A stretch of 64,000 bases of DNA from Hymenobacter canadensis (GTDB lineage: Bacteria; Bacteroidota; Bacteroidia; Cytophagales; Hymenobacteraceae). Shown one piece after another: positions 32,361-40,547 of the stretch (position 1 is the stretch's first letter; each line of letters starts with the position of its first letter). A program made the translations under genes and the position numbers. The DNA is taken from positions 1,488,001-1,552,000 of the forward strand of contig NZ_CP114767.1 of the NCBI RefSeq assembly GCF_027359925.1, given 5' to 3'. The notes under the pieces were generated by a model, which did not search any database, was not told the origin of the DNA, and was given only the letters and a program-made list of their open reading frames with translations.

Positions 32361-33809
32361 CTATTTGCTTTTTGCCGCCTTGCGAGGCAAAGGCTGCACG
32401 CGCACGGCGGGCAACGCCACTTTGGCCACGGCCCGACGGGCAGCTACAGGCGCTAGCAGCAGCTGCACCTGCGGACGGTTGGTGCGCACCCGCAGCCACT
32501 GCGCCAGCCGCGCCCGCTCCGCAGGTGGCACTGAGTCGCGGGTTTCCGCACTGACCACCAGCACGGTATCGGCGGGGAGCGAGTCGCGGGGAATGGCGGG
32601 GCGGGGCAGTGCCGTGAGGGTCAGGCGACGGATGGCGGGGTGCTCTACCTGCACCTCGCGCAGCAGGGCCTCGGGGGCGGGCAAAGCGGTGCGGGCGGCC
32701 ACCACCAGCTGTTGCAGGCGGTTCAGCTCCACCTCGTAGCGGCTCTGGGCCTGGCTCTGGCGGGCGCGCACGTCTTCCAGCAAACTCTGGCGCAGGCTCT
32801 GGGCATCAAATGAGTCGTAGGCCTGCAGGCCCTGGCGCACCACCAACGCGGTGCCGCCGAGGCGGTAGCGGGCCAGTTCCCGGCGGGCCGCGCCCAACCG
32901 CACCGTGTCCACGGGACGGCCCACCAGCAGCACATTGATAGTGCGCTGCCGGGGGTCAATCTGCCGCGTTACCACGTAGGTACCCGCGAAATTCAGCTCC
33001 TTGGCCACAAAATCCTCAGCGGCGTGGGCGTACACCGAGCGTTGCACGATGCGGTAGCCCAGCCACACGCTGGGGCCGGCCACCACCACGGCCGCCGCCA
33101 GCATCAGGCGGCGCACCCGCCGGGCCTGGGCCTCATCCTGAAACCGGTGGGCCGGCAGCCCCAGAAACCGAATCACCAGGAAAGCCGCCAGCGTGATGAA
33201 CACGCAGTTGATGGAAAACAGGTAGAACGCGCCCAGCGCGTAGTTCCAGTGGCCCGAGGCCAGGCCGTAGCCGGCCGTGCAAAGCGGCGGCATGAGGGCC
33301 GTGGCAATGGCCACGCCGGGAATGACGTTGCTTTTCTCGCGGCGCGTGAGGCCCACGGCCCCGGCCAGCCCCCCGAACAGGGCAATGAGCACGTCCCAGA
33401 TGGTGGGCTCAGTGCGGGCCAGCAGCTCCGACTGCGCCCCGCTCAGCGGCGTCAGCAGGAAGTACACCGTGGAGGTAAGCAGGCTGATAACCACCGCCAG
33501 CCCCAGGTTTTTCACGGCCCGCCGCAGTAGATCGGGGTTGTTGGTGGCGGCGCTGTAGCCGATGCTTACCAGCGGCCCCATCAGCGGCGAAATCAGCATG
33601 GCCCCGATGATAACGGCCGTGGAATTGACGTTGAGCCCCACCGAGGCAATGAGGATGGCGAAAATCAGCACCCACAGATTGGTCCCCCGAAACGAAACGC
33701 CCGACTCCACGCTCTCCTCTATCACGGCCGGGTCGGCGGTATCGTCACGCAAATCAAACCGTTGGCGCAGAAAGCGCAGCAGCAGCGTCGGGTACTTCAT
33801 CAGAGGCAT
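32361..33809 (-). CDS. DUF389 family membrane protein
   Basis: A 482-residue integral membrane protein. The DUF389 core is clear: NLWVLIFAILIASVGLNVNSTAVIIGAMLISPLMGPLVSIG, FLLTPLSGAQSELLARTEPTIWDVLIALFGGLAGAVGLTRREKSNVIPGVAIATALMPPLCTAGYGLA and WNYALGAFYLFSINCVFITLAAF. About seven membrane segments are followed by a roughly 200-residue soluble C-terminal part. The function of DUF389 is unknown. It runs towards the kinase gene (convergent). The N-terminal extension of 40 residues before the first membrane segment is charged. Confidence 0.88.
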   Translation of the reverse strand: MPLMKYPTLLLRFLRQRFDLRDDTADPAVIEESVESGVSFRGTNLWVLIFAILIASVGLNVNSTAVIIGAMLISPLMGPLVSIGYSAATNNPDLLRRAVKNLGLAVVISLLTSTVYFLLTPLSGAQSELLARTEPTIWDVLIALFGGLAGAVGLTRREKSNVIPGVAIATALMPPLCTAGYGLASGHWNYALGAFYLFSINCVFITLAAFLVIRFLGLPAHRFQDEAQARRVRRLMLAAAVVVAGPSVWLGYRIVQRSVYAHAAEDFVAKELNFAGTYVVTRQIDPRQRTINVLLVGRPVDTVRLGAARRELARYRLGGTALVVRQGLQAYDSFDAQSLRQSLLEDVRARQSQAQSRYEVELNRLQQLVVAARTALPAPEALLREVQVEHPAIRRLTLTALPRPAIPRDSLPADTVLVVSAETRDSVPPAERARLAQWLRVRTNRPQVQLLLAPVAARRAVAKVALPAVRVQPLPRKAAKSK

Positions 33810-33890
33810 AGGCGGGCGGAATTTGGGGCGGAAGTATCGAAGTGCTTACGGTGGAGTTGCGCGGGTGTTGGCCCAATGCGCCGTTGCTCC

Positions 33891-33919
33891 GTAGCCCAGG
33901 GTTTAAACCCTGGGCTACG
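33891..33919. repeat. Family E palindrome, single
   Basis: GTAGCCCAGGGTTTAAACCCTGGGCTAC, written here as arms GTAGCCCAGGG / CCCTGGGCTAC with TTTAAA at the centre: a perfect palindrome. Confidence 0.85.
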
Positions 33920-33955
33920 GAGCAGTTGCTGCTGAACAGTTCGACTGTCAGCTAG

Positions 33956-34203
33956 CACGATGTAGAGACGCGTATTCGCGTCTCGTCGTTGAATGACCCG
34001 GCACCGCACCGCCCCAACCACGTCAGTACGATTGTAGAGACGCAATATTTTGCGTCTCGTCGTTGAACGACCCGGCACCGCGCCCCCCAATTAACACGAT
34101 GTAGAGACGCGACCCTTCGCGTCTCTACATTGAACGACCCGGAACCGCACCGTTCATCAAACAACGTCAGCAACGACGAGACGCGAATACGCGTCTCTAC
34201 ACT
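33956..34203. repeat. Cluster of four family A palindromes
   Basis: Palindromes at about 33964-33984, 34035-34056, 34103-34125 and 34179-34200, with four different loops (GTATTC, AATATTTT, GACCCTTC, GAATAC). Together with the family E palindrome they fill the 484-bp gap between the DUF389 and leuS starts; the leuS promoter must lie in the last about 90 bases. Confidence 0.9.
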
Positions 34204-34293
34204 CCCCTATCGGCCCCAAACGAAGAAGGCGGCGTTTTCCCGGCAATTCCGCGTAATTTCGCCCGTTCCGATTCATCGAATTACCGACTGTCC

Positions 34294-37200
34294 ATGCCCG
34301 GCTACCATCCCCAGGATATTGAGAAAAAGTGGCAAGCCCACTGGAAAGATCAGCAGACGTTCAAGGCCGATAACGCCTCCGACAAGCCCAAATACTACGT
34401 GCTCGACATGTTTCCGTACCCCAGCGGGGCGGGGCTGCACGTCGGCCATCCGCTGGGCTACATTGCCTCCGATATCGTGTCGCGCTACAAGCGCCTGCGT
34501 GGCTTCAACGTGCTGCATCCCATGGGTTTCGACTCGTTTGGTTTGCCCGCCGAGCAGTACGCCATCCAGACCGGCCAGCACCCGGCCCTGACCACCGAGC
34601 AGAACATCGACACCTACATCCGGCAGCTCAACTCGCTGGGCTTCAGCTACGATTGGAGCCGCGAGGTGCGCACCTCCGACCCGGCGTATTACAAGTGGAC
34701 GCAGTGGATTTTCCTCAAGCTGTTCAATAGCTGGTACAACCTCGACACCAACAAGGCCGAGCCGCTGAAAACCCTGCTGGAGAAGTTCGAGCAGAACGGC
34801 AGCGAAGGTATCCGGGCGGCCGGCGACGACGAGGAGCGCCACAGCTTCACGGCGGGCCAGTGGAAGCTATTCTCGGAAAAGCAGCGCCTGGAAGTCGTAC
34901 ACCCCTACCGCCTGGCCTATCAGCAGGACACCTACGTGAACTGGTGCCCCGGCCTGGGCACGGTGTTGTCGAATGATGAAGTAAAAGACGGCCTCTCGGA
35001 GCGCGGCGGCTTCCCCGTGGAGCGCCGCCTGATGCCCCAGTGGAACCTGCGCATCACCGCCTACGCCGACCGCCTCCTGCAGGGCCTCGACACCCTCGAC
35101 TGGCCCGACGCCGTGAAGGAAATGCAGCGCAACTGGATCGGCAAAAGCATCGGGGCTGAAGTCACGTTCCAGGTGCAGGACCACGAGCAGGCGCAGATTA
35201 AAGTCTATACGACGCGGGTTGACACCATTTACGGTGCCACGTTCCTGGTGCTGGCGCCCGAGCATGAGCTGGTGAAGGAGCTGACCACGCCGGGGCAGCA
35301 GGCCGAAATCCAGGACTACATCGACGCCACCAAGCGCCGCTCGGAGCGCGACCGGATGGCCGATACCAAAACGGTTACCGGCGCTTTCACCGGTGCCTAC
35401 GCCCTCAATCCGCTCAGCAACGAGCCCATCCAGATCTGGATTGCCGATTACGTGCTGGCCGGCTACGGCACCGGCGCCGTGATGGCCGTGCCCTCGGGCG
35501 ACCAGCGCGACTACGTATTCGCCAAGAACTTCGACCTGCCCATCGTACAGGTAGTCGATGCCCAGCAGATCGACGAGCAGGCCGACCCCACCAAGGACGG
35601 CCTCTACTTGCACGGCCTCATCAAGGGCCAGAACTACAAGCAGGCCACCCAAACCCTGATCGGGGAGCTGGAGCAGCGCGGCATCGGCAAGGGCAAAACC
35701 AACTTCCGCATCCGCGACGCCATCTTCGGCCGCCAGCGCTACTGGGGCGAGCCCATCCCGATTTACTACAAGGAAGGCACCGCCTATGGCGTGGCCGAAG
35801 CCGACCTGCCCCTGGTGCTCCCGGAAATCGACGAGTACAAGCCCACCGAAACCGGTGAACCGCCCCTGGGCCGCGCCAAGGACTGGAAATACAAGGGCCT
35901 CTACGAGTACGAGCTGAGCACCATGCCCGGCTGGGCCGGCTCCAGCTGGTACTACCTCCGCTACATGGACCCGCAGAACACCGGCCGTTTTGTGGGCGAA
36001 GAAGCCGAGCAGTATTGGCAGCAGGTGGATTTATATATGGGTGGCGCAGAGCATGCTACGGGCCACTTGCTCTACTCCCGCTTCTGGCACCTGTTCCTGA
36101 AAGACCTCGGCGTGGTATCCGCCCCCGAGCCCTTCCAGAAGCTCATCAACCAGGGCATGATTCTGGGGGTTTCAGAGAAGATCCGACGCAGTGGTTACAA
36201 AACTACAGCTGGTGACGAAGGCGAAGGAGCATCAAACTCTGCTTTTATTATCACTAAAAAAGGCAGCAGACAACTTTTGAATAATGACGTTTTCAGTGTG
36301 TACCTAAGCGCAGATGTATACAGTGAAAAATATGCAGATAGCAAACTGCCACAGTATATTGAAACCCATGTTCCGATAGATTTAACAAGAAACTCGGAAA
36401 TGGATGTAGAAAACATATTATCGTATCTCAAGAATAAAAGAGAAGAATCTTCTGCTGTTTTTGTGTGTGAAAATGGGTTTCATGTGTTCCATTACGATAA
36501 GAGCAGTGAAACTTATATCTACAAAGGATTCGATGAGATTCTTGATATAGAGCATGTTGAGCACTCTAGAAGTGGGCTTGGAGAAATAAAAAATCCAGCC
36601 AGCCATCCGGCTCCATTTAAAACTCGGCCTGAGGTCGAAAAAATGTCGAAGTCAAAATACAACGTCGTTAATCCTGACGTTCTAATCGACAAATATGGGG
36701 CCGATGCGCTGCGCTTGTACGAGATGTTCCTCGGGCCGCTGGAGCAGTTCAAGCCTTGGAACACCAACGGCATGAGCGGCGTGGCCGGCTTCCTCAAGAA
36801 GCTCTGGCGCCTCTACCACCCCCAGGACGGCACCTTCGCCGTAACCGATGAGGCCGCGACGCCCCAGGAGCTGAAGGCCCTGCACAAGGCCATCCGCAAG
36901 GTGGAAGAGGACATCGAGAAGTTCTCGTTCAACACCACCGTCAGCGCCCTGATGATTACGGTGAACGAGCTGACGGCCCTCGACTGCCACAAACGCGCCA
37001 TCCTGGAGCCGCTGGTGCTGCTGCTCTCCCCCTACGCCCCGCACCTCGCCGAGGAGCTGTGGCAGCAGCTCGGCCACCCGGCCGGCAGCATCAGCCACAC
37101 CCAGTACCCCGAGTTCCGGGAGGAGTATCTGGTGGAAGACACCGTGAACTACCCCGTAGCCATCAACGGCAAGGTGCGCGAGACGCTGCAGTTCCCCGCC

Positions 37201-37326
37201 ACCGCCACCCCCGCCGACATCGAAGCCGCCGTGCGCGCCTCCGACTTCCTGCCCCGCTTCGCCGACGGCAAGGAACCCAAGAAGTTCATCGTCGTGCCCG
37301 GCCGCATGGTGAACGTAGTGGTGTAA
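34294..37326 (+). CDS. leuS: Leucyl-tRNA synthetase
   Basis: A 1010-residue class Ia synthetase charging tRNA-Leu. MFPYPSGAGLHVGHPLG contains the HIGH motif (HVGH 49-52). The editing (CP1) domain is present (YTTRVDTIYGATFLVLAPEHEL, GAVMAVPSGDQRDYVFA). WAGSSWYYLRYMDP and HLLYSRFWHLFLKDLG follow; KMSKS is at residues 783-787, and the anticodon domain ends KKFIVVPGRMVNVVV. The segment from about residue 625 to 800 (DNA 36165-36690), between NQGMI and just beyond KMSKS, is distinctly AT-rich and reads unlike the usual Bacteroidota sequence for that region, so the gene appears to be a mosaic. The frame is intact and catalytic motifs remain, as expected for an essential enzyme. Confidence 0.95.
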   Translation: MPGYHPQDIEKKWQAHWKDQQTFKADNASDKPKYYVLDMFPYPSGAGLHVGHPLGYIASDIVSRYKRLRGFNVLHPMGFDSFGLPAEQYAIQTGQHPALTTEQNIDTYIRQLNSLGFSYDWSREVRTSDPAYYKWTQWIFLKLFNSWYNLDTNKAEPLKTLLEKFEQNGSEGIRAAGDDEERHSFTAGQWKLFSEKQRLEVVHPYRLAYQQDTYVNWCPGLGTVLSNDEVKDGLSERGGFPVERRLMPQWNLRITAYADRLLQGLDTLDWPDAVKEMQRNWIGKSIGAEVTFQVQDHEQAQIKVYTTRVDTIYGATFLVLAPEHELVKELTTPGQQAEIQDYIDATKRRSERDRMADTKTVTGAFTGAYALNPLSNEPIQIWIADYVLAGYGTGAVMAVPSGDQRDYVFAKNFDLPIVQVVDAQQIDEQADPTKDGLYLHGLIKGQNYKQATQTLIGELEQRGIGKGKTNFRIRDAIFGRQRYWGEPIPIYYKEGTAYGVAEADLPLVLPEIDEYKPTETGEPPLGRAKDWKYKGLYEYELSTMPGWAGSSWYYLRYMDPQNTGRFVGEEAEQYWQQVDLYMGGAEHATGHLLYSRFWHLFLKDLGVVSAPEPFQKLINQGMILGVSEKIRRSGYKTTAGDEGEGASNSAFIITKKGSRQLLNNDVFSVYLSADVYSEKYADSKLPQYIETHVPIDLTRNSEMDVENILSYLKNKREESSAVFVCENGFHVFHYDKSSETYIYKGFDEILDIEHVEHSRSGLGEIKNPASHPAPFKTRPEVEKMSKSKYNVVNPDVLIDKYGADALRLYEMFLGPLEQFKPWNTNGMSGVAGFLKKLWRLYHPQDGTFAVTDEAATPQELKALHKAIRKVEEDIEKFSFNTTVSALMITVNELTALDCHKRAILEPLVLLLSPYAPHLAEELWQQLGHPAGSISHTQYPEFREEYLVEDTVNYPVAINGKVRETLQFPATATPADIEAAVRASDFLPRFADGKEPKKFIVVPGRMVNVVV
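36165..36690 (+). other. AT-rich, foreign-looking segment within leuS
   Basis: The base composition drops sharply relative to the rest of leuS and to neighbouring genes at about 36165-36235 and returns at about 36690-36710. Encoded residues include SEKIRRSGYKTTAGDEGEG and NILSYLKNKREESSAVFVCENG. The part around ETHVPIDLTRNSEMDVENI could correspond to the HVDVNIV... stretch of other Bacteroidota LeuRS, so it may be homologous replacement rather than pure insertion. Confidence 0.7.
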
Positions 37327-37347
37327 GTTGATTTTAGCTGTTATTGG

Positions 37348-37387
37348 AAAAAGGCCCGCCGGATAATCCGGTGGGCCTTTTTCGTTT
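37348..37387 (+). terminator. Rho-independent terminator of leuS
   Basis: AAAAAGGCCCGCCGGAT / ATCCGGTGGGCCTTTTT hairpin about 20 bases after the leuS stop. Confidence 0.92.
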
Positions 37388-37484
37388 GTCATCCTGAGCG
37401 GAGCGAAGGATCTTATCACGTCAGAACACTTCGTATGATAGCCATCCTTACGTGATAAGGTCCTTCGCTCCGCTCAGGATGACA
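37386..37484. repeat. Family C inverted repeat
   Basis: TTGTCATCCTGAGCGGAGCGAAGG...TTATCACGT and its inverse ACGTGATAAGG...TCAGGATGACAG. It separates leuS from the convergent oxidoreductase gene. Confidence 0.85.
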
Positions 37485-37490
37485 GATATA

Positions 37491-38141
37491 CTAATACGCT
37501 GCGGTGAACCGCTGGCGGCTGTGTTTGGGCTGCTCTACTTCGTCGAGCACCACCACGGCCAGATCTTCGCCCGAGAGGATGCTGCGGCCTTCGGCGTTAA
37601 ACACTGGGTTTTCGGTGCCGAGGCGGTAGTGGCCGGTGCGGCCGGTGTCGATACCGGGGTGCATTTCGATGGCGGGGCTCAGGAACGTCCAATCGAGGGT
37701 GTCGTTCGTTTTCAGCTCGTTGTGGTAGTCGCGGGCGGCCTGGGCCCCGGGTTTGATGTCGGCGGGGAAATCCGGGCCGTCTACTAGCTGCTGGCCGTTG
37801 ATATAGAGGCTGCCGGCTCCGCCGATGGCCACCAGCCGTGCCACGCCCGACTGCACGGTGGCGGCTTCGATGGCGCGAGAGCCTTCCAGGAAGTCGTGGT
37901 AGAGGTTGGGGTTGGTCCAGCCGGCGCTGAAGGCGTTGATAACCACGTCGTGGCCGGCCAGCTGGCGGGCGGTTTCGTCGACGTGGGTTACGTCGCCGGT
38001 TACTACGGTCAGGTGGTCGGAGGTCTGGGTGAGTTTGGCGGGGTCGCGCACGAGGGCCGTTACGTGGTGGCCGCGCTGCAGGGCTTCGGCCAGGATGCGG
38101 GAGCCAACAAAGCCAGTGGCACCGATGAGGGCAATTTTCAT
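37491..38141 (-). CDS. NAD(P)-binding oxidoreductase (atypical SDR, YwnB/YhfK-like)
   Basis: A 216-residue Rossmann-fold protein opening [16 protein letters not shown] (dinucleotide-binding GxxGxxG) with [22 protein letters not shown] and [11 protein letters not shown]. This is the NmrA/atypical-SDR class often called NAD(P)H-binding protein; it lacks the classical YxxxK site. The gene is on the same strand as the Rrf2-type regulator just upstream, and an operator matching the regulator's own lies 39 bases before its start, so it is probably the regulated target. Homologous pairs of an Rrf2 regulator and an NmrA-like protein exist in Bacillus (ywnA/ywnB). Confidence 0.85.
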   Translation of the reverse strand: MKIALIGATGFVGSRILAEALQRGHHVTALVRDPAKLTQTSDHLTVVTGDVTHVDETARQLAGHDVVINAFSAGWTNPNLYHDFLEGSRAIEAATVQSGVARLVAIGGAGSLYINGQQLVDGPDFPADIKPGAQAARDYHNELKTNDTLDWTFLSPAIEMHPGIDTGRTGHYRLGTENPVFNAEGRSILSGEDLAVVVLDEVEQPKHSRQRFTAAY

Positions 38142-38179
38142 GGAAGTAAAGGGTAAAGTGAAGAGAAAAAGAGACGCAC

Positions 38180-38198
38180 TGTAACCACTATAGTTACA
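38180..38198. promoter_or_regulatory. Putative Rrf2-type operator of the oxidoreductase gene
   Basis: TGTAAC-N7-GTTACA. The same half-sites with the same 7-base spacing occur in the regulator's own promoter (38725-38743). It sits between the regulator stop and the oxidoreductase start, overlapping a TTG that could be the -33 element of the minus-strand promoter. Confidence 0.72.
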
Positions 38199-38216
38199 AT
38201 CAAGCGCAAAAAAAAG

Positions 38217-38657
38217 TCAGGGAATAAGGGCTTTGGCTGCAATGTCGGTGGTGACCTGCTGCAGGGTGGCGTGGGCCAGCACCTGCTCCAGGGCCTTCTG
38301 GGCGCGCTGCAGCGTATCATCCAGCGCCGACTGAATGTGGCGGCCCACCAGGCAGGCCGGGTTGGGCTTGTCGTGCACGCTGAACAGCTGGCCTTCCTCC
38401 ACCACTTCCACGGCCCGGTACACCTCCAGCAGCGTGATGGCCGCAGGCTGGCGCGTAAGGAACGTGCCGCCCGAAGCCGGCCGCACTTCTACCAGCCCGG
38501 CCTTCTTGAGCTGCCCCAGAATCCGCCGAATCACCACCGGGTTGGTGTTCACGCTGCCCGCCATGCGCTCCGAAGTCAGCAACACAGCATCCTGCTCCGG
38601 CAGCGCCAGCAGGGAAAGTACATGTACGGCGACGGAAAAACGGCTGCTGATCTGCAT
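38217..38657 (-). CDS. Rrf2-family transcriptional regulator (YwnA-like)
   Basis: A 146-residue winged-helix repressor: MQISSRFSVAVHVLSLLAL, LTSERMAGSVNTNPVVIRRILGQLKKAGLVEVRPASGGTFLTRQPAAITLLEVYRAVE is the characteristic Rrf2 DNA-binding domain. Only one cysteine (NPACLVG) is present near the region where Fe-S members such as IscR have three, so it is not an Fe-S sensor of that type; single-cysteine members resemble YwnA or YjeB-like thiol or electrophile sensors. It probably represses itself and the downstream NAD(P)-binding gene through the paired TGTAAC-N7-GTTACA sites. Confidence 0.88.
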   Translation of the reverse strand: MQISSRFSVAVHVLSLLALPEQDAVLLTSERMAGSVNTNPVVIRRILGQLKKAGLVEVRPASGGTFLTRQPAAITLLEVYRAVEVVEEGQLFSVHDKPNPACLVGRHIQSALDDTLQRAQKALEQVLAHATLQQVTTDIAAKALIP

Positions 38658-38712
38658 AATCTGGGAGAGAAAAGCCCGGCGGCACGGCCGTGGCTTCCGG
38701 TACTTGGTGCGA

Positions 38713-38744
38713 CAAAAGTAGCATTGTAACTAATGAAGTTACAA
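38713..38744 (-). promoter_or_regulatory. Rrf2-family gene promoter with embedded operator
   Basis: On the minus strand TTG (38744-38742), 21 bases, then TACTTTTG (38720-38713) fit the Bacteroidota -33/-7 consensus (TTG, TAnnTTTG). The palindrome TGTAAC-N7-GTTACA (38725-38743) fills the spacer between them, an ideal position for repression. Confidence 0.75.
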
Positions 38745-38756
38745 CCTGATTTAAAA

Positions 38757-38781
38757 AGAAAGCGGCAGAAGCCGCTTTTAC
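38757..38781 (-). terminator. Terminator of the YjbR gene
   Basis: Minus-strand stem AAAGCGGC / GCCGCTTT with TTCT loop followed by CTTTTTAA, directly after the YjbR stop and just upstream of the Rrf2-type promoter. Confidence 0.85.
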
Positions 38782-38795
38782 ACTTGGATGGCGCG

Positions 38796-39155
38796 CTACT
38801 GCTCGGCGGCGGCCAGCTCCTCGCGCAGCTTTTTGGGCAGAGAAGCGCGCACCAGGTCATAGGAATGGTCGATCAGTTCGCGCAGCTGCCGCTCCGGCGC
38901 GCCCGTGCCGATGAGCACCGTGTTCCAGTGCTTCTTGTTCATGTGGTAGCCGGGCAGCACGTACTCGTGCTGTTCGCGCAGCTCTTGGGCCCGCTCCGGG
39001 TCACATTTCAGGTTGATGCTGCCGAAGGTTTCGATGTCGGTGAGGGCAAACACTTTGCCGCCGACTTTGAACACCAGCGTTTCGGGGCCGAAAGGCGTTT
39101 CTTCGGTCACGCCGGCTTTGAGCAGGCAATAGTCGCGGAAGTCTTCGATGTTCAT
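38796..39155 (-). CDS. MmcQ/YjbR family DNA-binding-like protein
   Basis: A 119-residue protein with the YjbR fold: NIEDFRDYCLLKAGVTEETPFGPETLVFKVGGKVFAL, SINLKCDPERAQELREQHEYVLPGYHMNKKHWNTVLI and a C-terminal LRELIDHSYDLVRASLPKKLREEL. The family is common, with a CyaY-like/DNA-binding-like fold, but the function is unknown. ATG 39155 fits the length of homologues. It is monocistronic, ending at a terminator. Confidence 0.9.
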   Translation of the reverse strand: MNIEDFRDYCLLKAGVTEETPFGPETLVFKVGGKVFALTDIETFGSINLKCDPERAQELREQHEYVLPGYHMNKKHWNTVLIGTGAPERQLRELIDHSYDLVRASLPKKLREELAAAEQ

Positions 39156-39348
39156 GCGGCGAAGCTACCGGTTTCAACAGATTTACGAAGCATTCAGGCA
39201 GTACGCGGGCTGTTTGGCTGTGGGGCCCACCGGCGGCGAGAGGTGCGGGGCATAAAATCCGGCCAATTGGCTGTTGCATAGCAACCCGCTGCAAACGAAG
39301 CTGGTATAGGCAGTCACTCCAATTCTCTCCTCCTGACCCACAACCGCC

Positions 39349-40020
39349 ATGCTGCACCGCCTCACTCCTACCAAACCCCGCTTTTCCCTACTTGCCGGCA
39401 GCCTGCTGCTGGCCCTGGGCCTCGGCAGCTGCGGCATCTCCGAGCAGGTGCAGCAGGCCAAAGCCTTCAAAGACACCCAGATCCGGCTGGCCTCCGTGGA
39501 GCAGGCCACTGTGGCCGGCATCGACGTGACCCAGATCCGGCGGCCCGGCGACTTGAGCACCATCGACAAGGCCCGGCTGGCTACCGCCTACGCCACCGGC
39601 AACCTGCCGCTGCGCATGCGCGTGAATCTGGAAATCCGCAACCCCAACGACGAAACCGCCGCCCTCAACGAGCTGGACTACATTGCCCTCATCGACGGCA
39701 AGCAGGTGGCCACCGGCCGCTCCACCGAGCGCATCGAAGTGGCACCCAACGGCACCGCGCTGGCCCCCGTCACGCTGGAAAGCAACCTGCGCGAAGCCGT
39801 GGGCGAAAAGTCCGGGGAGGCGCTGGCGGACCTGGTACTGGGCCTGGCCGACCGTGACCGGCAGCCCGTGCGCCTGACGATGCGCATCCGGCCCACGTTT
39901 ATCACCGGCAGCGGCCGCCGCATCGCGCCCGCCGGCTACATCACCGTAGACAAGGATTTCACGGCCAATCAGGTGCTCGACGCCATCGACAAGCGCGACT
40001 CGCTGAAAACGCGCCCCTAG
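39349..40020 (+). CDS. LEA type 2 family lipoprotein
   Basis: A 223-residue envelope lipoprotein. The signal peptide ends in a lipobox (LLALGLGSC, Cys at residue about 28). The body has the LEA-14/WHy pattern: LPLRMRVNLEIRNPNDETAALNELDYIALIDGKQVATGRSTERIEVAPNGTALAPVTL. Such proteins are implicated in stress or desiccation protection, but the role of bacterial members is unproven. It is followed by a terminator and faces the DUF6728 gene. Confidence 0.8.
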   Translation: MLHRLTPTKPRFSLLAGSLLLALGLGSCGISEQVQQAKAFKDTQIRLASVEQATVAGIDVTQIRRPGDLSTIDKARLATAYATGNLPLRMRVNLEIRNPNDETAALNELDYIALIDGKQVATGRSTERIEVAPNGTALAPVTLESNLREAVGEKSGEALADLVLGLADRDRQPVRLTMRIRPTFITGSGRRIAPAGYITVDKDFTANQVLDAIDKRDSLKTRP

Positions 40021-40040
40021 CCACGTCCGGCCCTAATTAC

Positions 40041-40084
40041 AACGGCCCCGGCACCTGCCTTACAGCAGCTGTCGGGGCCGTTTT
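40041..40084. terminator. Terminator between convergent genes
   Basis: AACGGCCCCG / CGGGGCCGTT stem with a 22-base loop that itself contains CAGCAGCTG, followed by TTTT. Confidence 0.75.
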
Positions 40085-40096
40085 GTGGGGTGCGGC

Positions 40097-40270
40097 TTAG
40101 CGGATAAACCAGCGGTAAATCAGCACCATGAGGCCCACCAGAAACATGGCCATGCTCAGCTTATTGATGAAGTGCATGGTGCGCAGGTTGAAATTGGTGT
40201 GGCGCGCGGGGTCGTCTTTGCGGAAAAAGTACCCGAACATCGGGCCGAAATTGAACAGGTCTTTGCGCAT
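40097..40270 (-). CDS. DUF6728 family small membrane protein
   Basis: A 57-residue protein opening MRKDLFNFGPMFGYFFRKDDPARHTNFNLRTMHFINK, then one hydrophobic segment (SMAMFLVGLMVLIYRWF). I recall this pattern as DUF6728, a short conserved protein of Cytophagia; its role is unknown. ATG 40270 is chosen over 40330 because the conserved part begins there. Its small size and conserved cytoplasmic FFRK-DP...NFNLR motif suggest a membrane adaptor. Confidence 0.7.
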   Translation of the reverse strand: MRKDLFNFGPMFGYFFRKDDPARHTNFNLRTMHFINKLSMAMFLVGLMVLIYRWFIR

Positions 40271-40425
40271 GAGGCAGTTGGATTCGGGTTCGGAAATATA
40301 ACACCCGGGGAGCGGAAAAGATTTGCGCAACGGCCGGATAGCCGGTAGTAGCGCGAACTTTGCAGCTCGCGTTTCTGCGCACAGTCAGAGTCGTTGAACG
40401 GCTGGCGTTGTTGCGTTTTGACAAC

Positions 40426-40525
40426 AGAACGTCATGCTGAGCTTGCCGAAGCATCTCTACCGTTAGTAATTCACTCATTACAACGAAGCGGTAGAGATGC
40501 TTCGACAAGCTCAGCATGACGTTCT
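40426..40525. repeat. Family B inverted pair
   Basis: AGAACGTCATGCTGAGC...GAAGCATCTCTACCG and inverse CGGTAGAGATGCTTCGACAAGC...CATGACGTTCT. It lies just downstream of the acyl-CoA ligase stop. Confidence 0.88.
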
Positions 40526-40547
40526 TTCACGCTAACCGGCTACGGCG

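Noticed and set aside
33956..34203. Regularly spaced palindromes resembling a CRISPR array
   Set aside because: The units alternate in orientation, vary in loop sequence, and lack unique spacers of constant length; no cas genes are present. They are family A repeats.
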